Shown in pieces: positions 1 to 9,695 of a DNA stretch of 57,973 nt. The translations under genes were made by a program, and so were the position numbers. The stretch is from Nemertoderma westbladi (Eukaryota > Xenacoelomorpha > Nemertodermatida > Nemertodermatidae), in assembly GCA_032718475.1 (NCBI GenBank), contig JAUCBJ010007984.1, positions 1-57,973 on the forward strand, written 5' to 3'. Every line of letters starts with the position of its first letter. The stretch's first letter is position 1. A model generated the notes under the pieces. The model had not been told where the DNA came from, made no database searches, and saw only the letters and a list, made by a program, of their open reading frames with translations.

Positions 1-2
1 TA

Positions 3-98
3 ATCGCCCAGTGGGTCGTTTATGTTTACTGGAAAGAGACAGAAAGCTCTCCGGAAACTATGGAAGGCAAGAAACTCTTCCCACGACCACTTCCCTAA
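3..98 (+). CDS. possible C-terminal end of an ORF entering from the left edge
   Basis: A frame stays open from the first bases of the window for 31 codons and closes with TAA at 96-98. It ends in a Lys/Pro-rich stretch (KKLFPRPLP). The following sequence turns sharply AT-rich, like a 3' flank. The open stretch is short enough to be chance, and I recognise no family. It could be the end of an upstream gene or of a retroelement related to the gag-like ORFs that follow. Confidence 0.15.
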   Translation: MAQWVVYVYWKETESSPETMEGKKLFPRPLP

Positions 99-1784
99 TC
101 CAACCCACATCTAGGGACTCCCCAACTTAATATCGTTCGGAGTGGGCGTGTGACTCTATTATTTTATATTATTTTATTATTTTTATATTTCTGTATGTAT
201 TACTATGTAATTTTATTATAATCGTTTTCTTTAATTTTATTCAGTAGAATGTTATTTTAGCGATTATTTAGTAGATTAGTGCAATATATATTCGCGTTTA
301 TTACTTAATTACTTATATTATATTTAGTGTGACGGTGAGAAACAAGTGTTTTTCTCTTTCCTTACTGTCCGTATTATATTATAAATACGTAACTACAGTA
401 AGATGAAATGTCCGTACTTATTAAAGTACAATAAAGCCACTACTATATTTAAGTATTATTGGTAGGCAGAGTATTAGGAATGCAAAGTTCAGATCCTCGT
501 GTCTCGGCTAAACCAAGCTCTGGGTAGACCTTGGAAACGAATTGCCTCTTCACACTGACATTGCTTCGTGCGATATTGCTCTCATACCGTATATTAAATA
601 ATACATATAGTAGCGTGATGTCCCTATAACAGTAGCGTATAACGCAAAATAAATCTGTTAAACCCTTTGACCATCTGTAATTCTAGTCGATTAAGATATC
701 GCGGCACCCACCGATATACTTGAAAGACAAATTTTAGAATCAGTGGTTAACGTCCCCAGACAAGTTCTGGAATAAATCGGTGCCCATCTCAAATATTAAT
801 TATTTAATATTTGCTAATCCAATAAATCAAAATCTGTAAAATTCAGATCCTTCAACAATTCTAGTCAATTAAGATATCGTAGCATTTACCGATATTCTTA
901 AAAAGACAATTGTCATAGAATTAAGGATCTTGTGTCCCCAGACATATTCTAGAATCAAAATATGTCCATCTAATTAGTAAATAATAAAATTTCAGGGAAT
1001 AATTTAAATTCATGCCTTTTAATGAATTTAATAAATTGCCATTTTTACGCAATTTATAACATTCCCAAAATTCCATTAATTAATAGATCACGGGAGCGGA
1101 GATTTATCTTCTTATGCGTATGAGTGTGCGAAAGTCTCCCAAACATAGTCAATAGCCGATAAAATTCATAAAGTCATGTATCAAACAGGACATTGACTAT
1201 TAAAGAATTACTATTAAATAACATCCCAGATCTGTATGTATTGGAATTACCCTAATTCTACCGCTAGCTTTGCATAATGTCACCATAGCAACAACCACGC
1301 TAGAATTAGAATTGAGTTAAAAGAACAATAGAAAGCTTGTCCCGTTGAATAGCATAGGGAATACATAGCGCACTACTAGTATCCAAGGATACATAATAAT
1401 ACAGTGACATTCTGGAAGGCATTGACTAACGGACAAATGGCCCGAATGTGCGTAGTTGTGACCAGTTGTGTGGTATTTGTGAGTTTATAGGTGAATGTTA
1501 CTGCTAAAGTGTGTTTACAGTAGCTAGTCGCAATCGTGAAAGTAACCTAACTCTCCAAGGAAAACCTGAAGTACATCTAAGCCTTTGGGACGGACAGTGG
1601 AGTGACTTGTGCCGGTTATCGTTGTCGTTGTACGGCTACGTCGTTGGCGAAAGTGCAGCGACAGCGGTATATCGGCGCTGAGGATCTCACACTGTCCGGG
1701 GGCACGGGAGAAGTAGGCAGCGACGCCCGCTCGCCTAATAAATATATAAACTCATTATAATATTGGTGAACTCGTATAGCAGAT
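99..1784. other. AT-rich leader/intergenic region before the gag-like ORFs
   Basis: No gene is seen. 150-470 is very AT-rich. From about 1430 the composition rises in GC up to 1735, and the first ORF follows after a short AT-rich gap, so this stretch may hold promoter and 5' leader. I looked for a copy of this region downstream of 6028, which would mark long terminal repeats, and saw none by eye. Confidence 0.4.
681..974 (+). repeat. imperfect direct repeat, period about 178 bp
   Basis: A diverged unit occurs twice, starting near 681 and near 859. Shared landmarks are ttctagtc.attaagatatcg, a 'ccgatat.ctt' stretch, an 'aagacaa' stretch, 'tccccagaca', 'ttct.gaat' and 'gtccatct/gcccatct'. The copies differ by many substitutions and small indels, so the duplication is old. 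It lies upstream of the gag-like ORFs. Its role is unknown. Confidence 0.6.
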
Positions 1785-3533
1785 ATGACTGAATTAATAG
1801 AAGATGATCTTGGTATCAGGGAGAGATATACTCTACCTTTACAAGCGTTTGTCGATAGCTTGATACGCGGCGACGCTGATCCAACTACTACGGAGGATGA
1901 TGGTCGTTATATCGAACCGCCAATGTCCCAGGAGCAACTTACGCGTGAATTGGACTATAGAAAATTCACTGCTCGCTATACGCATCGTAATGGTACGTAT
2001 ATGGACTTCTTGACTACTGGTCATCCTATTGATTTACACGACACCGACGATGTCGATACCGAAAGGGAAATGGTTTTATTTAAATATCATACCCAGCGGA
2101 GTCGAAACGACAAATCGAGAATAGAACACGAGAACTCTATTCGAAATAAACTCGAAAGAGAAGACGTTGAAGAACCTGATAAACGTAGCGGCTTCAACGA
2201 ATATCTAGAATTCCTAAGAGAGACCTATCTCAATGTTGCTAGTCAACAAAACCTCGAAACTCGATATCCTCAAGGTATACATCCAGATCCTATGATGGAA
2301 CTCAAACGGCTCTATTTTACGATGATGTATCTTACCGCCGATCGACCACTCCCTGTCGTTCCAGATAGCTTCAAACAGATGGAGGAATATTGTAAAACTG
2401 GAGAGCGATCACCCGCGTTTCCCCTTCAAGACGTGCGTCTTTGGTATTACTGTGACGAATGCCCTAGACCTAACCAGCAAATCGAAAGGCATAAACATCC
2501 GCGGAGACGTTGTGCTAAACACAGTTTTACGCGATATACTTATGGGAGTTTCGAGCGAAACCTTTTCGACGTATCACCTACGGTCGCGCGCCTTAAACGA
2601 TCATTGAACAAACCCATGATCAGAGTTCCGGAATACTCGGTCAGACCTCCTCATTCCCAAGTGATACCTCAAACTCTCGATCCTAATAGTATTACGGATC
2701 CTCCCGAGCTATACTCACTGTTCAAAGATCTAGTGTTACCTGAACAGTTGATTGGTGGCACTCCGGTAGTGGGTTCGTTAGATATTCGCCAACCTTACCT
2801 CGCTGGACTAGGACGCGGTCATCTAATATCACAGTTTAACCCCTACAACCGTCCTGGCCTCCCTCCGATTCAACCTGTTACAGAAGTCGAAGAGAGCGTG
2901 ATACGAAATGCGTTGGACGCTATTCGGCAGAAAATCGGAAAGGGAACTTACGATTGCTTGGAGAAACGTAAATTGCAACAACAAGTCCAAGCGGTGAAAG
3001 AACTAGCTTTACCCCAGTTCGATAGAGAAATACAAAATCTAGAGGAGGACATCGAACGTGGACGAACCTACTCCTTACAGGAATTCCTGGACGAGCGCTT
3101 GCAACAACAAGCTGAGGAAAATCAGCTCGAGGAGAGACATATAGAGCTGACTGAGAGGGAAGAAGCTGCTTTAGCCCAACCAGAAACTCAAATTCTCGTG
3201 ACGGATCTCTATTCCAAAACGATCCTCCACCCCTCGATGGTTCCTCATTTTAAAGACAAGCTCTTTGCTACGGTACAGCCTCAACCGGTTAATACTGATC
3301 TCAGATCTCACGAGCTCATTGCTGACGCTCCTATGATACAACGTCCACCCATCGCGGCTGCTCGTGTCGATGGTGTACTTGTTGAGCCTCCGGACAATAG
3401 AGCGGATCTAGTCCGTCGCATGGTACACGATGTTAACATACGCGCTAGACCTTTGCCGGACTCATTTTATGGAATTAAGGATCATCAATTTAAAGCAATA
3501 TTACATGGTAAAACCAGAAGATCCTACGCATAG
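1785..3533 (+). CDS. gag-like ORF1, unrecognised 582-residue protein
   Basis: The longest undisturbed frame in this part of the window (582 codons), starting at the first ATG after a GC-richer leader. I recognise no family. Residues 223-246 form a possible zinc-binding cluster: Cys223, Cys226, His236, His238, Cys243, His246 within a basic stretch. About 385-465 is rich in Glu, Gln and Arg and probably forms a long helix or coiled coil. There is no signal peptide or membrane segment. The stop (3531-3533) lies inside the next ORF, which is in the +1 frame and overlaps by 104 bases. The pair may therefore make one frameshifted protein, or two proteins by reinitiation. The zinc knuckles of ORF2 suggest that both derive from the gag region of a retroelement. 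No protease, reverse transcriptase or integrase follows within the window. Confidence 0.75.
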   Translation: MTELIEDDLGIRERYTLPLQAFVDSLIRGDADPTTTEDDGRYIEPPMSQEQLTRELDYRKFTARYTHRNGTYMDFLTTGHPIDLHDTDDVDTEREMVLFKYHTQRSRNDKSRIEHENSIRNKLEREDVEEPDKRSGFNEYLEFLRETYLNVASQQNLETRYPQGIHPDPMMELKRLYFTMMYLTADRPLPVVPDSFKQMEEYCKTGERSPAFPLQDVRLWYYCDECPRPNQQIERHKHPRRRCAKHSFTRYTYGSFERNLFDVSPTVARLKRSLNKPMIRVPEYSVRPPHSQVIPQTLDPNSITDPPELYSLFKDLVLPEQLIGGTPVVGSLDIRQPYLAGLGRGHLISQFNPYNRPGLPPIQPVTEVEESVIRNALDAIRQKIGKGTYDCLEKRKLQQQVQAVKELALPQFDREIQNLEEDIERGRTYSLQEFLDERLQQQAEENQLEERHIELTEREEAALAQPETQILVTDLYSKTILHPSMVPHFKDKLFATVQPQPVNTDLRSHELIADAPMIQRPPIAAARVDGVLVEPPDNRADLVRRMVHDVNIRARPLPDSFYGIKDHQFKAILHGKTRRSYA

Positions 3534-6027
3534 TCTGAAGTTTCTACCATTGATCAATCCTCTCGACCTCGTCGAACTCGAACAACTACAAAAACATCTA
3601 GATCAGCTAGTTAAACTAAACTCATTTCGAAAACCGTATAATATTTCCAGAATAGAGAAAGAAATATTACCTCCGTACAATCTTGATGGATTCATTAAAA
3701 CTCGATTAGTGCACTGGAATCTTGACGTGTTATTCGAGGAAGAAAGAATAAAACGATATGGAGATGTGGAAACCTATACTACACAATGCTTAAAGTATAG
3801 AGATTTACCCAATGCTAGCGAATGCGCTACTTTGTGGCATCCAGTGGGAATGACTCTCGAAAACGCCACTAAAGAATGGAACGAGACTCTTAACGTTATC
3901 GAGATGTATGGCGTTGTTACTTATGACAACGAAGGTAGCGTTCCGGTGGGAGAACTAGGAACTACGCGAATGATACATATACGAGGACTCGCTGGTTCTA
4001 CCCACGTATTCACTCGAGCGTGTTCCGACGTGATTGATTATTCTTTTGAAACCCTTACGGAGACACAAAAGAAACTTCGACATGGACAATTCGAGCTCGC
4101 GCAGCGTTACGTCACCGACACCGAGCGCAAACCGGCCATGGGTATCGACGGATCAATGTTACCCCAACCCGTGCTCGAAATGTTGTTTAACGAAAGAATC
4201 CTAAAAATCGGCTCAGCTGTTTATGGAGATCTCCAAAACGATTTCCGGAATATGGAAAACATTCCATACCCTTTCGTTGATACTCAGCTGATTGCTCCTT
4301 GGGCCGAAGGCCGAGGTTTCTTTCGCACTATGTATGCCAATACACCCAGCGACATTACTAAGGTACAACGGACATCCATCGGACATCTTCCCTTTCAAGA
4401 ATATGGATGGAATTTCAAAGTTGGAAATCCTACCAATTACCAGCAAGTATATGGAGATCATTACTCTCGTTTATATTTTGATGGACCATTAACTGCGCCT
4501 GGTGCCGTATATAGCTTTATGAGTGTTCCACTTCGCCCTTCCTTAGCTATATACACGATCTTTGAAAACGCAGCACTTGCCGGTTGGCTAGCCGATGTGT
4601 GCAGTCGTACCATATGCGCTCACCCATTAATACTTGGAACTAAACTCGCCAAGTTAGACGAACACAATAAGTTTATACGTTTCGAATGTTTCCGGCGCTT
4701 TCTGACTCCGTTCCATAACGTCGACAGTCAGTTCAAGGACCGCGCGCTGACCAAACTCAGTCTGAGAGACTCAGCTGCGGAGAAGCTGAGTAGCGCTGGA
4801 TTTGCCGTTTTTCAAGACGTTTGTATACAGAACTTACATTCATCTGTCATACAAAGACCCCGAATACCTACAGGTTATTCTGTCGTGGAAATACAGACAG
4901 TGGATCCACTTACTGAGACCGACGCACCCACTTCGTCTATACAGCTGGAAGATGAACCAGTATGCTTGGAATCAGAAGCGATTCAGCCTACAGCTTCCCG
5001 GAGCAGTGACAATGATTATGTCATAGAGTGGTATCAAGGTCCACAGCGTCTCACAGCGTACGATTATCGACACGCCAACTACGTTTCTCGAAAACGTTGT
5101 CGATTATGCGCATCGAGAGACCACTTCACCCCTCTAGACTCGAGCGTACCTTGCTCCTATTTCCTCGAACAACCGATGATGGAAATATATTGTGCTTATT
5201 GCAGACTTAATAACTCTCATATTTTTGCCGTCTGCCCACAATTTATGACTCAATGTCACTACTGTCAACTTAAAGGACATGAAAGTTACAATTGTCCCTT
5301 TAATCGCGATTTAGAGAGCGTAGACGAGATGATCACCCTGCGATACATCCGAGCTTGGGAAGCGAACGCGGATTTACATTGCGAATCCCGACATCGCTAT
5401 TACCCTGGACGAGCTTACGAGGGAGTTTACGCGTTCCATCCTTATCTATTCGCGTCGATTGAACAGAAAACACGCGTACCAAGTTACGAGTTAATGAAGC
5501 GTGTTGGTGAGTGTATTTCCACCAAGTTTGTCAGAAAATACCTTAGAAACGTTAATCCTAATGATATAACCACATATCACCTGATCAATTTTATCCGTCA
5601 GGACCCTGAGTATGGCGACATCTTTGTGAACTCGCATCCTGAACTACAGGAAGTATCTCGGCGACCATATGAATATCGAACACGAGAACGTGAGCTGGAG
5701 AGAACCATTAAACCAAGAAAGTTCCTCACCACTCACGGTCCACCCACCGCTAGTGTCCAGACGACCCGTCAAGGACCCGTAGGAGCTGCCGTCCTGAGAC
5801 GCGCTCTAAAGGCCGTTAGACCTCGCTCCACTGAGGTTGATATTAATCAACCAGGTACTTCGACCAGCGGGTATACCGATCGTAACCCTACACCTTCTGA
5901 TGCAATTGAATTGCACCCTTCGCCTAGGAGCTACAGCCCTCCTCGTAAAGTGGCTCGCCCCAAAGAGAAAAGGACTCTTGCTAGCCTCACGAAACTGCGT
6001 AAACGCCGTCCGCGTAAGAAAGACTAA
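3430..6027 (+). CDS. gag-like ORF2 with tandem zinc knuckles, 865 residues
   Basis: An intact 865-codon frame in +1 relative to ORF1. The true start is uncertain: ATG at 3430, 3469 or 3505, or no start of its own if reached by frameshifting. Residues 557-622 hold three consecutive Cys/His clusters: C557-C560-H565-C575, C588-C591-H597-C602 (CX2CX5HX4C), and C609-C612-H617-C622, an exact CX2CX4HX4C retroviral-type zinc knuckle. This class of knuckle binds nucleic acid in Gag nucleocapsids. The C-terminus (about 740-865) is Pro/Ser/Arg-rich and ends in a strongly basic tail, also fitting RNA or DNA binding. The large N-terminal part matches nothing I know. It could be the gag of an element whose pol has been lost, a domesticated gag gene, or an unfamiliar capsid-like gene. 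The lack of stops over about 1,400 codons argues for recent activity or selection. Confidence 0.75.
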   Translation: MLTYALDLCRTHFMELRIINLKQYYMVKPEDPTHSLKFLPLINPLDLVELEQLQKHLDQLVKLNSFRKPYNISRIEKEILPPYNLDGFIKTRLVHWNLDVLFEEERIKRYGDVETYTTQCLKYRDLPNASECATLWHPVGMTLENATKEWNETLNVIEMYGVVTYDNEGSVPVGELGTTRMIHIRGLAGSTHVFTRACSDVIDYSFETLTETQKKLRHGQFELAQRYVTDTERKPAMGIDGSMLPQPVLEMLFNERILKIGSAVYGDLQNDFRNMENIPYPFVDTQLIAPWAEGRGFFRTMYANTPSDITKVQRTSIGHLPFQEYGWNFKVGNPTNYQQVYGDHYSRLYFDGPLTAPGAVYSFMSVPLRPSLAIYTIFENAALAGWLADVCSRTICAHPLILGTKLAKLDEHNKFIRFECFRRFLTPFHNVDSQFKDRALTKLSLRDSAAEKLSSAGFAVFQDVCIQNLHSSVIQRPRIPTGYSVVEIQTVDPLTETDAPTSSIQLEDEPVCLESEAIQPTASRSSDNDYVIEWYQGPQRLTAYDYRHANYVSRKRCRLCASRDHFTPLDSSVPCSYFLEQPMMEIYCAYCRLNNSHIFAVCPQFMTQCHYCQLKGHESYNCPFNRDLESVDEMITLRYIRAWEANADLHCESRHRYYPGRAYEGVYAFHPYLFASIEQKTRVPSYELMKRVGECISTKFVRKYLRNVNPNDITTYHLINFIRQDPEYGDIFVNSHPELQEVSRRPYEYRTRERELERTIKPRKFLTTHGPPTASVQTTRQGPVGAAVLRRALKAVRPRSTEVDINQPGTSTSGYTDRNPTPSDAIELHPSPRSYSPPRKVARPKEKRTLASLTKLRKRRPRKKD

Positions 6028-7410
6028 CTGTTTAGAGTATCTTTAGGTTTTAGAAACTGTGATTTTTATATTTTATAGACTGAAAATCCCATTTTCTGGG
6101 AGCGGTGTAAAAGCCTTTGCTGAATTGCCCCGTTATTTTTATTATTTTTACATTAAAATACTCTGTAGTTGATTTAATTAGTGTAAGAGACCGTATTATT
6201 ACTGTATCGGTGTTTTTTAGAGGATCTAAGAGCTATTTCCTCCGTATGTGTACTGTGGAAGGCATAGTTGATGATTCTATGGCAATTCGTGACGCAAAAG
6301 GTGATAGCTACTCTTGAACAGTAGTTACTATGACGACGGTTAACAGCTGATATTCATACGTGTTGATTTTCTTTGTTCTACGGCGTCTCTCAGTTCAGTC
6401 AGCCAATCAGAGCATTTTTATGGCTCTTGTACAGAGATTTCCTAGAAATCACTCAAGGCATTATTGTGCAGTGTTTACATTCTGTCCTGAGCCAGGAGAG
6501 AGCGGCTTGGAAATATTTTGTGCTTTTCTGTTTTAGCCTAACACTAGTAGGCTTAATTATAAGGACATATATCCGTTATCAAACCACACACACACACTGA
6601 ATCACTGTGCAACTCAACTAAACAAACCAAATCTGCATGTACCATACACTGGTGCATACTATATATTGTTATACTGCTATTTACTGTCGGTTCTTCATAA
6701 TATGGTTGATGAATTATTATATTTGGAATAACGATAAATAACCCCGAAAACCCAATATTCTTGATATACCGAAGGTAAGAGAGAAGGGTTACATATAACG
6801 ATTTTGACTTATGTTAAAGTGGTTTGAAGTGAATCTAATGTTATTTGATAGACCCTACATGATTCGGTCCGTGTTCCTTTTATATGTGACTAAAATCAGT
6901 GAAGATCGGCAGATTAGTGTGCAGTATTGTGCAGCATTGTGTATGAGTGATACTGATAACGAAGCATTTCCTAAAGAATGCGCCATATATGTGAATTATA
7001 ACTAAGCCATATCGTTGTGAGTAGTTTAAGTCATAACTCTGTTTATATAGATAGAGCGCCACGTCCTAAAGGAACTGTTAATATTTCCCGAAGGTGAATA
7101 ATATTGTCAGAGATTATATAATACTGTCAGTCGAATAATACATTAGGCTTACATAGCAATAAGATTAAGCCGTCGAACCCAATCTCCCGGGTATATCCAG
7201 TGGGTGAATGATCGCGCACCGATTGGTTTCGACTAGTGTAGTGAATCAAATACTTGTCATAGGCTAAAAGTGATTTATTATCTAGAAGACATCCTAATTT
7301 GGCGGGTTAAACTGCCAAAGGTCTGAAAGCGCGAACAACCGACAATGCACTCCAATACTAGAACCAGAAAATAAAGTGTAATAAAATGTACTTTGATCAG
7401 AGTTAATATA
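6028..7410. other. non-coding 3' flank of the gag-like ORFs
   Basis: No convincing gene. Only short open frames (under 80 codons) occur, without recognisable motifs. Just after the stop, a small hairpin (tccca / tggga around 6088-6101) sits in an AT-rich stretch. No pol-like motifs, poly-A tract or terminal repeat were seen. Confidence 0.4.
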
Positions 7411-7775
7411 TAGGCTCATTCCATGAAAAGGTCAACCTCCCCACTAATTTCTAAAAATGAGATGTAGCTTTGAATTTATACTTATTTTAGGTCAAAATTT
7501 ATCGTACTTCATGAATTCAGTGCTAAAAATTGTATCAACACAGGTGGTTTATCAAAAATAGTCGAATTACAAATTATGGACCTGCTCTGCACAAAATGTG
7601 AATAAAAGTGTGCAAAAGTTTGGTTTCCTGTAGGCACTTCCTATGACCAATAAATTAACATTTCTGAGCATGTACCAAATCAAAAATAAACCCATTTTCG
7701 AATTTTTTAGGTTTCATTTAATTTCACCAGTGTTTCATTCCTCTGTAATGAAATCAATAAAGTTAATCTTGTGAT

Positions 7776-8477
7776 GTCCCATACTTTACCTAAAATAGTG
7801 AAATTTTTAGTTTATTCACAGAGATGTAACTCAGCCTAATCACCCAGTGGAATGCAAAGCACATTTGTGTTGCGTCATTGTATAAAACAATTAGTTTCAT
7901 CTTCACTCCCTCAGAAATATCATGGCGGCCAATTGAAAATTGTCCCATACTTTACCATTAAAATGGCGATTATATTAGTGCACTGTATTAATGTAATATG
8001 TGAAGCCATGAGTGATATAATACTCTAAGGTCATAGTCGGCCGTAAGAATAGGAGTCTATATTTGAACTGAGAATCATTCCTCAGTCAAGAAATCTTTGG
8101 TTTTATGCATGTAAAGTCCCATACTTTACCAAAAAATAGTGAAATTTTTAATTTATACACATAGAAGTAGTCTAACTCAGCCCAATCACCCAGTGGAATG
8201 CAAAGCACGTTTGTGTTGCGTCATCTAAAGAAACAATTACCTGTAGTTTCATAATCTACTCCCTCAGAAACATCATGACGGCCAATTGAAAATTGTCCCA
8301 TACTTTACCATTATAATGGCGATTACATTTTAGTGCACTGTATTAATGTAATATATGAAACCTGGAGGACAGGAGTGTTATAATGCTTTAGGGTGATAGT
8401 AGGGGGAAGCATAGAAGTATGTATTTGAACTAAGAATCATTCCTCAGTTAACTAATCTTTGAGTTTATGCATGTAAA
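7776..8477 (+). repeat. tandem duplication of 340-362 bp inside the TIR element
   Basis: Two head-to-tail copies start at 7776 and 8116, each opening with gtcccatactttacc. Both contain the stretch around 'cacccagtggaatgcaaagcac', a second copy of the motif followed by 'att.taatggcgatta', and 'gaatcattcctcagt' near the end. A third copy of the first motif, altered to gtcgcgtactttac, begins at 8478 and may mark an abandoned third unit. The motif-to-motif spacing inside the array is 166-183 bp. Confidence 0.8.
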
Positions 8478-9246
8478 GTCGCGTACTTTACAACAAATTT
8501 CAAAAAATTTAGTTTTTTAGCAGATAAGAAGATCGGTAAGTACAGTAATTGATACATTTTCAGAAAAATGGAAAGAATTTCGAAACTTTTTACAGACTAC
8601 ATGTGTACCAAGTTTGGTTATATTTCATCAATGATTGACGGACTTATTTAGGTTTTATCAAAATTTTGAAACTATCGGTACCAACAGACAGACTGTCTGA
8701 TATGTGACCTTTGATTCCTTAAACTTCAGATTCTATCCAAACTTTTGACAGACTTCATACGTACCAGGTTTGGTTTAATTTCATCTAAAAATGACCGAGT
8801 TATACAGTATTAGCGATCAAAAATTTGACAGATGACATACAACTCCTCAAGGGCACATATGCTAAGACTTCGGGTCAATTTGTGGGCCGCCCCACATTTT
8901 GTATCCATATCTTGGTTGGAAATACTTAGTTGCACTTTATTATCACTAATTATCCAGAAATTACTGTTAGGTTAAGTGTAAGAGACCATTTTGACCATAA
9001 AATTCGTACAGGTCCCGTACTTTACTTAGCAATGTCCCATACTTTACCACACAAACCACACTGTAAAAAATTAGCAATGCAGCAATTCGTCTTATATTTA
9101 TATTTTTATTTAAGCTTAATAATACAGCTTTATCCTAAACATCAACTCAACACCGTACCTGCGCACAATTCGCTAAATTTTAGAATTGAAATCATAAAAT
9201 AAAAAAAACCATTTCGTACGAATCCGTACTTTACCTTAATTGGACA

Positions 9247-9249
<3 letters not shown>

Positions 9250-9280
<31 letters not shown>
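9250..9280. repeat. poly-T tract of 31 bases
   Basis: An uninterrupted T run inside the TIR element. On the minus strand it could be the A-tail of a retroposed sequence, but I found no retroposed body beside it. Confidence 0.9.
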
Positions 9281-9283
<3 letters not shown>

Positions 9284-9695
9284 CAAAAGCCTCCATATAT
9301 TATAATATTAACAAACAATAATTCGAATATAAAAACGCACCAAAACAAGTACAAATATAACCCACCACCAGCTGATTCAAACTGTTACCTAGCAACAATA
9401 CAAACAATACAAATTGGTTCAGTACCCATCACCAGTCTGCCACTCTGCCACTGCCAGTACCCAACAAACCCGCCAGACCTCTAACTTCTAAGCCGTCCCG
9501 GCCAATTGGACAAGCTGGTGTTTTCTCAAAAGTGACTAAGTCCCGCCATAATCTTAGCGAAATCAAAGCTGATATTCGAAAGTTCAATCCAAGCACAATT
9601 TTGTGTACATATGTGCTGTGGATAACATTGTACAGGCAATCAAAGTTCAAAATTGTGTACGAATGTCCCGTACTTTACTTTGGAATGAGCCTATA

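Larger units (their letters stand above)
7411..9693. mobile_element. non-autonomous DNA transposon, 13-bp TIRs, TA target duplication
   Basis: The left end reads taggctcattcca (7411-7423) and the right end is its exact reverse complement (9681-9693). Each is flanked by TA (7409-7410 and 9694-9695). This is the layout of a cut-and-paste element with a TA target site, as in Tc1/mariner-like and some other superfamilies. The 2.28 kb interior has no transposase ORF, so the copy is non-autonomous. A motif close to gtccc(a/g)tactttac recurs at 7776, 7942, 8116, 8295, 8478, 9012, 9034, 9224 (partial) and 9664. The last lies directly inside the right TIR. A 31-T run sits at 9250-9280. Superfamily is not assigned. 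Confidence 0.75.

Noticed and set aside
4213-5210. Small ORFs of 60-82 codons inside gag-like ORF2
   Set aside because: Other-frame shadows of the long ORF.
1-7410. Long terminal repeats around the gag-like ORFs
   Set aside because: Comparing 1-1784 with 6028-7400 by eye showed no matching direct repeats. A dot-plot would settle it.
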